A DNA stretch of 64,000 nt from Planctomycetota bacterium (GTDB taxonomy: Bacteria; Planctomycetota; B15-G4; SIAN01), in assembly GCA_028289345.1 (NCBI GenBank), contig JANQQL010000010.1, forward strand, positions 310,001 to 374,000, read 5' to 3'. Shown piece after piece: positions 9,508-17,253 of this stretch. A program made the translations under genes and the position numbers. Numbering within the stretch: the stretch's first letter is position 1; every line of letters begins with the position of its first letter. Under the pieces are notes generated by a model. That model saw only the letters and a program-made list of their open reading frames with translations. It was not told the origin of the DNA and ran no database searches.

Positions 9508-10166
9508 GAGACGTTCCGCTGCAAGACACCGAGTGGCGCAGAGAGCAGTTGGGCAATTCGTTCGCGCAGTGTGTCACGGTCCATGGACATCCTCCGAGTC
9601 ATCGGGAGACCGGGATAGAGGGTGGCTTCTCGGGCCACGGTGATCGCCGCATAGACAGCGAAAGGCAGGTCATCGCGAGCTCCCGAAGAGACCGCACCCT
9701 CGTGCAAGCGATCACAAAGCGCGGCCAAGAACGCCGCCTGAACGGAGTCTTCCCAATCTCGGGAATCGCCTTGGGTCGCCGCGGGTTGCAACCTGGCGTG
9801 AATCACCATGGCGCGAAGCAAACCCGAGCGCGTTTCGAAGACCCCGCAGATCACATCGGCCGCCTTGTTGACCCGGGCAACGACGTCGAGCCCGGACCAA
9901 GCGGCAGCCGCGAGATCGCGTTCGATGACTTCCTCCAGCCAGCCGCTGTACCGCTCATAAAGACGGGGCAACAAATCGTCCTTCGATCGAAACCGCGCGT
10001 AGAAAGCTCCGGTCGTGACCCCGGCATCTCTCGCCAGCTCCGACAGGGAAAGCTCCTGGTAGGAGCGAGTTCGCAGGGCTCGCTCGGCGGCATCCAACAA
10101 AGCGTGAAGGGTTCTCTGGCTTCGGGCCTGCTTCGGCGGGCGAGAGCGCGTGGCTGGGTGAGTCAT
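9504..10166 (-). CDS. TetR/AcrR family transcriptional regulator
   Basis: A 220-residue protein with the classical N-terminal TetR helix-turn-helix: LARDAGVTTGAFYARFRSKDDLL at about residues 40-65 includes the conserved GAFYxxFxxKxxL recognition helix. The rest is a helical ligand-binding domain of unknown specificity. It is the first gene of a two-gene unit with the TPR/S41-like protein. An inverted repeat immediately upstream (10172-10196) overlaps the likely promoter and is a good autoregulatory operator candidate. No Shine-Dalgarno sequence precedes the ATG, and a TATTAT hexamer lies about 10 bases before it, consistent with a leaderless or near-leaderless message. Confidence 0.9.
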   Translation of the reverse strand: MTHPATRSRPPKQARSQRTLHALLDAAERALRTRSYQELSLSELARDAGVTTGAFYARFRSKDDLLPRLYERYSGWLEEVIERDLAAAAWSGLDVVARVNKAADVICGVFETRSGLLRAMVIHARLQPAATQGDSRDWEDSVQAAFLAALCDRLHEGAVSSGARDDLPFAVYAAITVAREATLYPGLPMTRRMSMDRDTLRERIAQLLSAPLGVLQRNVS

Positions 10167-10171
10167 ACAAT

Positions 10172-10196
10172 AATGATAATACCATTATCTATCATT
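10172..10196. promoter_or_regulatory. operator-like inverted repeat upstream of the TetR gene
   Basis: Two nested inverted repeats are visible: GATAAT (10175-10180) with ATTATC (10184-10189) around a 3-base centre, and AATGATA (10172-10178) with TATCATT (10190-10196). On the minus strand the centre contains TATTAT (10181-10176), which is a plausible -10 element about 10 bases from the ATG. TetR proteins commonly bind such palindromes to repress their own promoters. The size and AT-richness stand out from the GC-rich surroundings. Confidence 0.6.
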
Positions 10197-10352
10197 TCCA
10201 CAGGACCTCCCCGCAATCCCATAAACAACTTTCAACAAGATACTTAGGAGGTACTTGGCGGTTTCGGATGGAGCGAGCGAGGCCGAACGGACAGCGCCTC
10301 GAGAGGCCCTCGGACTCCCTCGTCGCTCCACGAGACTTCGGAACGACCGGAT

Positions 10353-11261
10353 TCAAATCCCTGCGTACGCCTCGTCCAGGATCTGCGCGGAGCGGGCGAG
10401 GGCTTGGCGCTCGTCTTCATCCATCGAGGGCTCCAGCACCCGAGTCGCTCCCTCTTTGCCAACAATCGTCGGCAAGGAAAGAGCGACCTTTTCCAAGCCA
10501 AGCGCGCCCGTCTGGACCCGCGAGACCGTGAGCACGCGACGCTCTCCACGAAGGACGCCCTGGAGCAAGTTCGCCGTCACCAAGCCGATGGCGTGATTGG
10601 TCGCACCCTTGCGCTGAATGATCTCGTTGGCGGCACGACGAACGCGGCTCAGAAACGTCTCTTCGGTCTCGCGTTCCCAGCCTTGCCAACTTTGCAGTGG
10701 GACCCCACCAACTCGAGCATCGCTGAACAGAAGAACCGAAGAGTCCCCGTGCTCCCCCACCACATTGGCGTGCACGGAACGGGTCGCGATTCCGAGGGTT
10801 TCGCCAATCATTCGTCGGAGACGCGCGGTGTCGAGCATGGTGCCAGTCCCCACCACTCGCTCCACCGGCAAACCACTAGCCTCGGTAACCACCCGGACCA
10901 GAACATCGACAGGATTTGAGACCACAACGATGATGCCTCGAGCCCCTCGCAATTGTTCCCCGATGGACTGAGCAATCTGCGAGGTTTCCGCGAGTAGGTC
11001 GAGACGCGATTCGCTGCCACTCCCACCCCGGCCCGCGGAGATCACGATGGCGTCGGCATCCAGGAGTTCGTGCAGAGACTCGACCGCGCGGACGTTCGCG
11101 GTGGGATAGAAGAACGCCCCGTGAGCCAGATCCATGGCCTCGCCCTCGGCGAGCCCTGGTCGTCGGTCGTGGACCAGAAGTTCCGTGGCGACACCGGCGT
11201 GCAGCGTGGAGATCGCCACGCTGGAACCGACCCACCCCATGCCGATGATTCCGACTTTCAT
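10353..11261 (-). CDS. lactate/malate dehydrogenase family protein
   Basis: A 302-residue NAD-dependent 2-hydroxyacid dehydrogenase of the L-lactate/malate dehydrogenase fold. Visible are the N-terminal dinucleotide motif GMGWVGSS, the GTGTMLDTARLR segment and the catalytic-His motif GEHGDSS near residue 170. It reads most like L-lactate dehydrogenases (RLDLL after the mobile loop, SNPVDVL). At the loop position that separates lactate (Gln) from malate (Arg) dehydrogenases the sequence AGRGGSG appears to have Gly, so the substrate cannot be assigned. Preceded by a terminator-like hairpin at 11334-11366, so it is probably a separate transcription unit from the isocitrate dehydrogenase operon. 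Confidence 0.88.
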   Translation of the reverse strand: MKVGIIGMGWVGSSVAISTLHAGVATELLVHDRRPGLAEGEAMDLAHGAFFYPTANVRAVESLHELLDADAIVISAGRGGSGSESRLDLLAETSQIAQSIGEQLRGARGIIVVVSNPVDVLVRVVTEASGLPVERVVGTGTMLDTARLRRMIGETLGIATRSVHANVVGEHGDSSVLLFSDARVGGVPLQSWQGWERETEETFLSRVRRAANEIIQRKGATNHAIGLVTANLLQGVLRGERRVLTVSRVQTGALGLEKVALSLPTIVGKEGATRVLEPSMDEDERQALARSAQILDEAYAGI

Positions 11262-11333
11262 CCATCGCCATGTTACCGGAGAACCGTCCGCTTTCGCAGC
11301 TCGAGCGGGGAGACGGCGCCCGGGGAGAAGAAC

Positions 11334-11366
11334 CGGGCTCAGGGCCGAGAAAGGGCCCCGAGCCCG
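11334..11366 (-). terminator. rho-independent-type terminator after the isocitrate dehydrogenase operon
   Basis: CGGGCTC (11334-11340) pairs with GAGCCCG (11360-11366), and GGGCC (11342-11346) with GGCCC (11354-11358), giving a 12-pair stem with one mismatch and a 7-base loop. Read on the minus strand the stem is followed by GTTCTTCTCC, a pyrimidine-rich tail. It lies 7 bases after the stop of the small gene ending at 11373. Confidence 0.65.
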
Positions 11367-11372
11367 ACACTT

Positions 11373-11702
11373 TCAGGAAGCGTTGAAGCCGAACTCGCTT
11401 TCCGGAACGAGTTCCACAGTGGAACGAATTCGAAGTCGCAGGCCCAATTGCCGCGCCTCGTCCACGAGGCTCCGGACATCGGCGCTCGCCGCCTGCAGTC
11501 GAACGATTTGCTGCTCGGCATTCTGATCGGACGAGTTGGTGTGAACCGACGAACTCAGCGATTGCAACTTGTAGTTGTCGATGGTGGTCTCGAGCAGCGT
11601 CGAGAGAAGATCTCGCGCCTCGCGATGAGCAAGCGTCTCATCGAGCACCACGTAACGAGAGGCGGCATCCTGTCGACGGTCTGAAGTTTGAGTCAGATTC
11701 AT
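11373..11702 (-). CDS. small hypothetical protein coupled to isocitrate dehydrogenase operon
   Basis: A 109-residue soluble protein of unknown function, predominantly helical by composition, with no signal peptide or membrane segment. Its ATG overlaps the stop of the upstream small membrane-protein gene by 4 bases, so it is the last gene of an operon that starts with isocitrate dehydrogenase. A terminator follows within 10 bases. I do not recognise a domain. The tight coupling and clean terminator argue that it is a real gene. Confidence 0.6.
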   Translation of the reverse strand: MNLTQTSDRRQDAASRYVVLDETLAHREARDLLSTLLETTIDNYKLQSLSSSVHTNSSDQNAEQQIVRLQAASADVRSLVDEARQLGLRLRIRSTVELVPESEFGFNAS

Positions 11703-11998
11703 CCTTTGATTCCTCCGGGAGGCAGCATGCGTCTTCCACTAGCAATGCGGAAGAAATAGGCGAGAACGATTACGGAGAGCCCCACGGCAAGTTGCCGGTG
11801 GACGACATTCTGAAAATCCAAAGTCATTGCCAGCCAACTGAGCCCGACCGCGGCGGGGAGCACCACGGCTCCCCAACGTCGAACCCAACGGGCAAAGGAA
11901 TGGCCCGCCGGAACCGGCTGCTGGGATCGAGCCGACTCGAAGGAGGGAGGCGGCAATTGGCTAGCCGGTCCCGTCGGGCGCGTCAGTGTCTGCGTCAT
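11699..11998 (-). CDS. small membrane protein of unknown function
   Basis: A 99-residue protein with a Pro/Ser-rich N-terminal stretch and two hydrophobic segments (about residues 44-62 and 69-85, the latter including AVGLSVIVLAYFF). The ATG at 11998 is preferred to an in-frame start at 12061, which would overlap isocitrate dehydrogenase by 29 bases; AGGA lies 10-14 bases upstream. It sits 34 bases after the isocitrate dehydrogenase gene and overlaps the next small gene by ATGA. Function unknown. Confidence 0.55.
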   Translation of the reverse strand: MTQTLTRPTGPASQLPPPSFESARSQQPVPAGHSFARWVRRWGAVVLPAAVGLSWLAMTLDFQNVVHRQLAVGLSVIVLAYFFRIASGRRMLPPGGIKG

Positions 11999-12032
11999 GA
12001 GATGAGTTTCCTGTTTGGCGGACGAGCCAGGC

Positions 12033-13535
12033 TCACTCGCCCTGACCGAGGGAGTAGCCACGCTCTCCCGCGAAGGTGTACAGGTGTTCGGTCTTGATTA
12101 CGTCGATTTGTTTTTCATGAAGGGCCGACAGCAGGTCCAACACATCCCCAAACGTCACGCCTTCGTTTCGGGGAATGAACCGGCAGCGCCAGTGATCGGT
12201 ACAAAAGGTTTCCGGCAAGCCATCGGGATAGACCTTCACCCCGCGGTTGGTGATCATCTTGAGCTTCCACGAAGTCGGAATGGCAGCTTCGAGCGCATGT
12301 CCGAGCAAGTCGGCATCCCGACCGCCTTCGTCCCAATCCAAGAACACATCGATTCCGCACAACTGCTTCTGCTCCACGGGTCGTTCTTGCGGAGCCACGT
12401 GAATGCCCCCGGGCCGGTACTGCACCGGGGTGAGTTGGCGAGGAACCGTTCCCAGGCGCTCGATCACAGCATCCGTGAACTCCCGGGTCCCCACTCGTCG
12501 CGTGCTGAGCCCCTCGCGGTAAATGTCCCCCGGATGAATGCCGCTTTCCAAGGTGGCCAACCAGGCGTTATTGATGGTTTCCGCCGCGGAGGATTCCCCC
12601 AGGTGAACCAGCATTTGGACCGCGGCGAGCAGCAACCCGGAAGGATTGGCGATGTCTTGTCCGGCGATGTCGGGCGCGGAGCCGTGCACCGCTTCGAACA
12701 TGGCAACGCCCGAGCCGATGTTGGCCGAGCCTGCCAGGCCGATCGAACCCGCCACGTGGGAAGCGATGTCCGAAAGGATGTCCCCGTACAAGTTCGGGGT
12801 CACGATCACATCGAACTTGTCCGGTTCCGCAGCGATGCGGGCGGCCCCGATGTCGATGATCTGGTGATCCGATTCGATGTCGGGGTACTGTTCGGCCACC
12901 TCGCGGAAGACCCGATGGAAGAGCCCATCGGTGAGCTTCATGATGTTGTCCTTTGTCATGCAGGTCACTTTGCGACGACCGTAGGCACGGGCGTACTCGA
13001 AGGCATAGCGGACGATCCGCTCGGAACCTGGCCGGGTGATCAGCTTGAGCACCTGGGTGACCTCCTGAGTCTGGCGATGCTCGATTCCGGCGTAGAGGTC
13101 CTCTTCGTTCTCGCGCACGATCACCAGATTCATCGCCGGATGAGGAGAAGCGACGAACGGCGCGTAGGCCTTGGTCGGGCGTACGTTGGCGAACAGATTC
13201 AGGGACTTGCGGATGGTGACGTTGAGGCTCTTGAAGCCGCCCCCCTGGGGGGTCGTGATCGGCGCCTTCAGCAGCACGCCATTGCGGCGGATCGTCTCCC
13301 AACTAGAGGGCTCGATGCCCGAGCTGTGTCCCGCGCGATACACCTTCTCGCCCAGCTCGATCTCGTCGAAAGTCAGCGAAACGCCAGCGGCGGCGAGGAT
13401 TCGCAGGGTGGCTTCCATGATCTCTGGGCCGATCCCGTCCCCGTGGGCCACCGTCACCCGCGTCGTGGGGGGAGAGGGCTCGGAGTCAACACTTCCAGCG
13501 GCGGGGCGATCCAGAACTCCTGCAGTCTTCAGCAT
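12033..13535 (-). CDS. icd: isocitrate dehydrogenase, NADP-dependent type
   Basis: A 500-residue protein that oxidatively decarboxylates isocitrate to 2-oxoglutarate in the TCA cycle. The N-terminal part has the isocitrate/isopropylmalate dehydrogenase signatures GDGIGPEIM, the substrate loop KSLNVTIRKSLNLFANVRP, NEEDLYAG and the metal-binding stretch NLYGDILSDIA. It carries a C-terminal extension of about 150 residues as in the Thermus/Rickettsia-type enzymes, which agrees with its length. The start ATG 13535 has AAAGGA 8 bases upstream; an upstream in-frame start at 13601 lacks a ribosome site. Divergent from the LysR gene, and first gene of an operon with two small unknown genes. Confidence 0.93.
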   Translation of the reverse strand: MLKTAGVLDRPAAGSVDSEPSPPTTRVTVAHGDGIGPEIMEATLRILAAAGVSLTFDEIELGEKVYRAGHSSGIEPSSWETIRRNGVLLKAPITTPQGGGFKSLNVTIRKSLNLFANVRPTKAYAPFVASPHPAMNLVIVRENEEDLYAGIEHRQTQEVTQVLKLITRPGSERIVRYAFEYARAYGRRKVTCMTKDNIMKLTDGLFHRVFREVAEQYPDIESDHQIIDIGAARIAAEPDKFDVIVTPNLYGDILSDIASHVAGSIGLAGSANIGSGVAMFEAVHGSAPDIAGQDIANPSGLLLAAVQMLVHLGESSAAETINNAWLATLESGIHPGDIYREGLSTRRVGTREFTDAVIERLGTVPRQLTPVQYRPGGIHVAPQERPVEQKQLCGIDVFLDWDEGGRDADLLGHALEAAIPTSWKLKMITNRGVKVYPDGLPETFCTDHWRCRFIPRNEGVTFGDVLDLLSALHEKQIDVIKTEHLYTFAGERGYSLGQGE

Positions 13536-13610
13536 GGCGATGGTCCTTTCAAAGCCAGTCGTCGATGGAAGAATCATCGCCCAAATTTCTGATTCATCCA
13601 ATTCAAAGAA

Positions 13611-13638
13611 GTGATCACATCGTTCTATTTATTAGAAT
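13611..13638 (+). promoter_or_regulatory. LysR-type operator/promoter region between icd and the LysR gene
   Basis: The divergent spacer holds a perfect palindrome GTGATCAC (13611-13618) and an inverted repeat TTCTA-TTTAT-TAGAA (13623-13637), both typical of LysR-type regulatory sites. TAGAAT at 13633-13638 ends 6 bases before the ATG at 13645, so it could be the -10 hexamer of a leaderless transcript, with the regulator covering its own promoter. Confidence 0.5.
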
Positions 13639-13644
13639 GATTCC

Positions 13645-14529
13645 ATGTCCGATTTGAACTTCAACCACCTCCGCTACTTCTGGGCCGTGGCCCACGAGGG
13701 CAACCTCACTCGCGCTGCACAACGGCTCTACGTCTCGCAATCCGCCGTCTCCGTGCAGATCAAGCGCCTGGAGCAGCAGCTTGGCCACCGACTGTTCGAA
13801 CGAAAGGGCCGACAGCTCGTCTTGACAGAAGCCGGGAGCATGGCCCTTGATTACGCGGACACCCTTTTCGACCTCGGTGACGAACTCCTGTCCACGCTCA
13901 GTGACGCGGAGGGAAGCGCTCGCCGGGTGCTGAATGTCGGCGCACTCGCCACGTTGTCACGAAACTTTCAAATCGAATTCCTGAAACCTCTTCTCGGGCG
14001 ATCCGATGTGGAACTCGTGCTTCGTTCGGGGTCATTGAAGGATCTTCTTCTGGCGGTGGATGCTCACCAGGTCGACGTCGTGCTTGCGAATGTCGTTCCC
14101 GTGCGGGAATCGTCCATGACATGGGTACCCCACCGCATTGCCGAGCAGCCGGTCAGCTTGATCGGGGTTCCCGAAAGGCTGCAGAAGGGACGCCGGCTCT
14201 CAGACCTGTTGAGCAAGGAGCCGCTGCTGCTTCCCACCAAGGAAAGCAGCATTCGTACCGGCTTCGACACTCTCGCGGACAAGATTGGCGTGCGCCCCAT
14301 CATCGCGGGAGAGATCGACGACATGGCCATGCTGCGTCTCATGGCTCGTGAGAATGCCGGGCTCGCCGTGGTCCCCCCCATCGTTGTGCGTGACGAGTTA
14401 AAGTCCGGTGCTTTGGTAGAGATCCGGCGCCTCCCCGACCTTCGAGAAACGTTCTACGCCATCACCCCGTCGAGACGCTTTCCCAACCAACTCCTGCGCG
14501 AGCTCATCCCCAAGACAGCCGCAGATTGA
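13645..14529 (+). CDS. LysR family transcriptional regulator, NhaR-like
   Basis: A 294-residue regulator. The N-terminal winged helix-turn-helix (about residues 4-65) shows LNFNHLRYFWAVA, the recognition region AAQRLYVSQSAVSVQIKRLE and RLFERKGRQLVLTEAG. The rest is a periplasmic-binding-protein-like effector domain. The opening NHLRYFWAVA and overall spacing resemble NhaR, the activator of sodium/proton antiport genes, but no antiporter is present here, so the regulon is unknown. Divergent from icd with palindromes between the two starts; downstream it is followed after 12 bases by a YaiI-family gene. No Shine-Dalgarno sequence precedes the ATG. Confidence 0.92.
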   Translation: MSDLNFNHLRYFWAVAHEGNLTRAAQRLYVSQSAVSVQIKRLEQQLGHRLFERKGRQLVLTEAGSMALDYADTLFDLGDELLSTLSDAEGSARRVLNVGALATLSRNFQIEFLKPLLGRSDVELVLRSGSLKDLLLAVDAHQVDVVLANVVPVRESSMTWVPHRIAEQPVSLIGVPERLQKGRRLSDLLSKEPLLLPTKESSIRTGFDTLADKIGVRPIIAGEIDDMAMLRLMARENAGLAVVPPIVVRDELKSGALVEIRRLPDLRETFYAITPSRRFPNQLLRELIPKTAAD

Positions 14530-14541
14530 GAAGGAACGACG

Positions 14542-15003
14542 ATGCGAATCTGGATTGATGGAGACGCCCTTCCTCGAGAGGCAAGATGGATCCTTCAAAA
14601 GGCATCCCGGCGTCTCCAGGTTCCGATGACGTTCGTCGCCAATGCCGATCTTCAAATCGGCAACTCGGCGTTGTGGCAGATGGTGGTCGTCCCGACAAAG
14701 TCCGACGCGGCGGATCAACACATTGCTCAGCACGTGGCTCCGGGTGACCTGGTAATCACCGCCGACGTGCCCCTCGCCGCGGAAGTCGTGGAAAAGGGCG
14801 CCGCAGCGATCGACCCTCGAGGGAAGGAAACCACCGCCGACGACGCGCGAGCACAGCTGTCGATGCGCAACGTCATGGAGTCCCTGCGATCCGCGGGGCT
14901 TGTTCATGGTGGACCCAGCGAATACGGAAACGCAGACAAGCAGAAGTTTGCGGCCGCCCTGGATCGCTGGCTGACTCGGAACGTCCGCCCGAAAGGACGA
15001 TGA
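14542..15003 (+). CDS. YaiI/YqxD (DUF188) family protein
   Basis: A 153-residue cytoplasmic protein that fits the YaiI/YqxD family over its whole length. It begins with the family hallmark IWIDGDALPREA, continues with the VVVPTKSDAADQHIA segment and the ITADVPLAAEVV motif, and ends with a Lys/Arg-rich tail. The fold resembles PIN-like nucleases with conserved acidic residues, but the family has no established function. GAAGGA lies before the ATG (spacing 7-8). It follows the LysR gene by 12 bases and is probably co-transcribed with it. Confidence 0.92.
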   Translation: MRIWIDGDALPREARWILQKASRRLQVPMTFVANADLQIGNSALWQMVVVPTKSDAADQHIAQHVAPGDLVITADVPLAAEVVEKGAAAIDPRGKETTADDARAQLSMRNVMESLRSAGLVHGGPSEYGNADKQKFAAALDRWLTRNVRPKGR

Positions 15004-15145
15004 CTCGCCTCGGAGTTCCCGGCCTCGCTCCGACACGCGCGCGTTTCAGAACCTGCTCGAACGCTTCGAAGCCGTCCTCATCCGAGTCGTAATCTATTTA
15101 TTGACAATACCTTGTGAGACTCATGAACCACACAACTACCTAGTT

Positions 15146-15165
15146 AGTACTAGCCAACTAGTACT
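15146..15165. promoter_or_regulatory. perfect 8+8 palindrome upstream of the CBM9/beta-lactamase gene
   Basis: AGTACTAG (15146-15153) is followed after CCAA by its exact inverse complement CTAGTACT (15158-15165). It sits 38 bases before the TTG start at 15204, in an unusually AT-rich stretch that also holds TTGACA at 15101-15106. The position and symmetry suggest a dimeric repressor or activator site; no TATAAT-like hexamer is correctly spaced from the TTGACA. Confidence 0.5.
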
Positions 15166-15203
15166 TCATCTGCCCGCCGGCCGAACTGCCCAAGGAGGAA
15201 CCC

Positions 15204-17225
15204 TTGCGAAGGCGCCCCGTTCCCTTTCTTTCCACCGTCGTGGGGCTGCTTCTCCTGGGCGCAAGCGAGGGACTCGCGGATAACGGGGCGGTCGCTCACT
15301 TGCCGCTGCTCGGGCCCATCACCGTGGACGGCAACCTCGATGAATGGGAACGAGTTCCTTCCATCTCGATCCCGAGGGCAGAAGCTCCACCAACGTCTCC
15401 CACCGATTTTCAGGTCTCACTTCAAGCGGGCTACCGCCCCTCCGAGTCGGCGGTGTATGTCGCCATTCGCGTCATGGACGATCACCACCTTGGCCGGGAG
15501 CCACCGGTTCCTTGGATGGGCGTGGAATCAGCCTCCGCCCCTTGGGAGCAACGGGATCACTGCATTTTGTATCTGGATCCAGAACACTCCCCTCGAGGGT
15601 CGCCACCCCTCTCCTTCCTGGCTTGTGGCGACACCCAGGAACGACTGGAGTTTCCGGAGTCTTGGGGTTTCGACCCAAGGGACGCAGGGGTCAAGACATT
15701 CGACGGACGAGTTCTGCGGATCGGCACCGTGACCACCTACGAATGGCGCATTGAGTTCATCGACTCCCTGGAGGCGGGAAAGACCTTGGGGTTCGATCTC
15801 CTCGTGAGTGATGTGGACGAACTGGGCGAGTCCCCCTCCGTCACAACCTGGGGAGCCGGGACCAACAAGACCGCGGGTGCCGGGCGCCTTGGGGATGCCC
15901 TGCTGCTCCCCGAAGAAACTCCTTTGGCGACTCTGCGCGGATCCGTGAGCGGATTCGATGTCAATGTTCCCGCCCAACACTCGGACCTGATTCGAGTGAT
16001 CTCCCAGAGAATGCCAAGCTCTTGGATCACGGCACCGGTCGACGACTCGGGCAAGTATCAGGTGACGCTTCCTGTCGGCGACTACGTCGTGACCCCGGCC
16101 CATCTTCTCGTGGAGCACAACGACGAGCTTCTTCGGCTTCAAAATGGAGCCCGGGTCGAGGTCTCTCTCCATGCTGCGGAAGCCACCACCGCCCCCCCTC
16201 TGGTTCTGAAACTCGTGGAACCGCCGGACTTCACCGTGCCCCCAGGCCTACTCTTTCGCTTTTCCGAGGCTCACCGACCGACGATCAACCAGTTCGTCGA
16301 TGCCTTCATGGATCACTACCGGGTTCCCGGCTGCTCTCTCGCGGTGATCCGCGACGCGAAGCTGGTCTACGCGGAGTCCTTCGGCATCAAGAACCAGTAC
16401 ACCGAGGAGCCCGTCAGCGAGTTGACGGTCTTCGAAGCGGCTTCGGTGACCAAGCCGGTGTTCGCGTTTGCCGTTCAACGCCTGATCGAACGCGGCGAGT
16501 TGGACCTCGACCGCCCTTTGCACGAGATCTGCTCGTTTCCCGAGATCAGCCACCACCCCTGGCATCGAAAGGTCACCGCCCGCCACTGCCTGAGTCACTC
16601 GACGGGACTCCCCAATTGGCGGAAAGACGCGGAACGCGTCGAGTTCCTCCACGAGCCGGGCACCGACCACAGCTACTCCGGCGAGGGCATGGAGTACTTG
16701 GGGAGAGCCGTGGTTGCGATCACGGGCCTGCCCTTAGAGGACATCCTTCGCGAGGAGGTTTGCAGGCCTCTGGGATTCGATGACAACACCTTCTTTCGCG
16801 ATTCACCGGAGCTCCGCGATCTCACCGCCTTTGGACATCTCGAGGGCCTGGTGCAAGCCCACGACACGGACTCGAGGGTCTGGGTGGCGTCCAGCATGCA
16901 CACAGAAGCTCGCACTCTTTCTCGATTCATGATCGGGTTGATGAAGCGGAAGGGCATGACCGCAGAGAGTTACCGCCGGATGTTCTCTTCCCACACGGTG
17001 ATCCCCGATCAAGATCCCCCGGAAAGCTTCGGACTCGGCTTTCAGATCAAGGACTCCCCAAACGGAAGAGTGATCGGACACGGGGGAAACAACGGGGACT
17101 TTCAGTGTTTGTTCGAGTTCTATGACGACCACCAGTGTGGCTTCATTGCCTTTGCCAACAGCGATCGCGGGGGCAGTTTCATTGCAGCGCTGCGAGATTT
17201 CTTGACAGAGGGTGAGGCGAACTGA
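15204..17225 (+). CDS. exported CBM9-like + serine beta-lactamase (class C fold) protein
   Basis: A 673-residue protein starting at TTG 15204, chosen for the strong AAGGAGG 5 bases upstream. A signal peptide (about 1-25) is followed by a CBM9-like/DOMON-type sandwich (about 35-235; ITVDGNLDEWE, YVAIRVMDDH, ILYLDPE), a short linker domain, and from about 360 a class C beta-lactamase/esterase-fold domain. The SxxK motif is SVTK, the tyrosine motif YSGEG and the third motif HGGNNG. Members include esterases, D-aminopeptidases and penicillin-binding relatives, so beta-lactam hydrolysis should not be assumed. The next gene encodes another member of the fold and starts 28 bases downstream. Confidence 0.85.
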   Translation: MRRRPVPFLSTVVGLLLLGASEGLADNGAVAHLPLLGPITVDGNLDEWERVPSISIPRAEAPPTSPTDFQVSLQAGYRPSESAVYVAIRVMDDHHLGREPPVPWMGVESASAPWEQRDHCILYLDPEHSPRGSPPLSFLACGDTQERLEFPESWGFDPRDAGVKTFDGRVLRIGTVTTYEWRIEFIDSLEAGKTLGFDLLVSDVDELGESPSVTTWGAGTNKTAGAGRLGDALLLPEETPLATLRGSVSGFDVNVPAQHSDLIRVISQRMPSSWITAPVDDSGKYQVTLPVGDYVVTPAHLLVEHNDELLRLQNGARVEVSLHAAEATTAPPLVLKLVEPPDFTVPPGLLFRFSEAHRPTINQFVDAFMDHYRVPGCSLAVIRDAKLVYAESFGIKNQYTEEPVSELTVFEAASVTKPVFAFAVQRLIERGELDLDRPLHEICSFPEISHHPWHRKVTARHCLSHSTGLPNWRKDAERVEFLHEPGTDHSYSGEGMEYLGRAVVAITGLPLEDILREEVCRPLGFDDNTFFRDSPELRDLTAFGHLEGLVQAHDTDSRVWVASSMHTEARTLSRFMIGLMKRKGMTAESYRRMFSSHTVIPDQDPPESFGLGFQIKDSPNGRVIGHGGNNGDFQCLFEFYDDHQCGFIAFANSDRGGSFIAALRDFLTEGEAN

Positions 17226-17253
17226 TGAACCGCGGATTCGGAGGTCCCGAAGA

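Noticed and set aside
10244..10352. Possible large stem between GGAGCGA and TCGCTCC as terminator of the dehydrogenase gene
   Set aside because: The arms are far apart with several bulges and no T tract, so I could not support it.
10345..10365. GATTCAAATCC-like stretch resembling a tRNA T-arm
   Set aside because: It overlaps the last codons of the lactate/malate dehydrogenase homologue and no acceptor, D or anticodon stem can be built around it.
12015..13592. 525-codon plus-strand open frame antisense to isocitrate dehydrogenase
   Set aside because: It lies exactly opposite a well-conserved enzyme gene, its translation is His/Arg/Asp-rich without domains, and such frames are common opposite high-GC genes.
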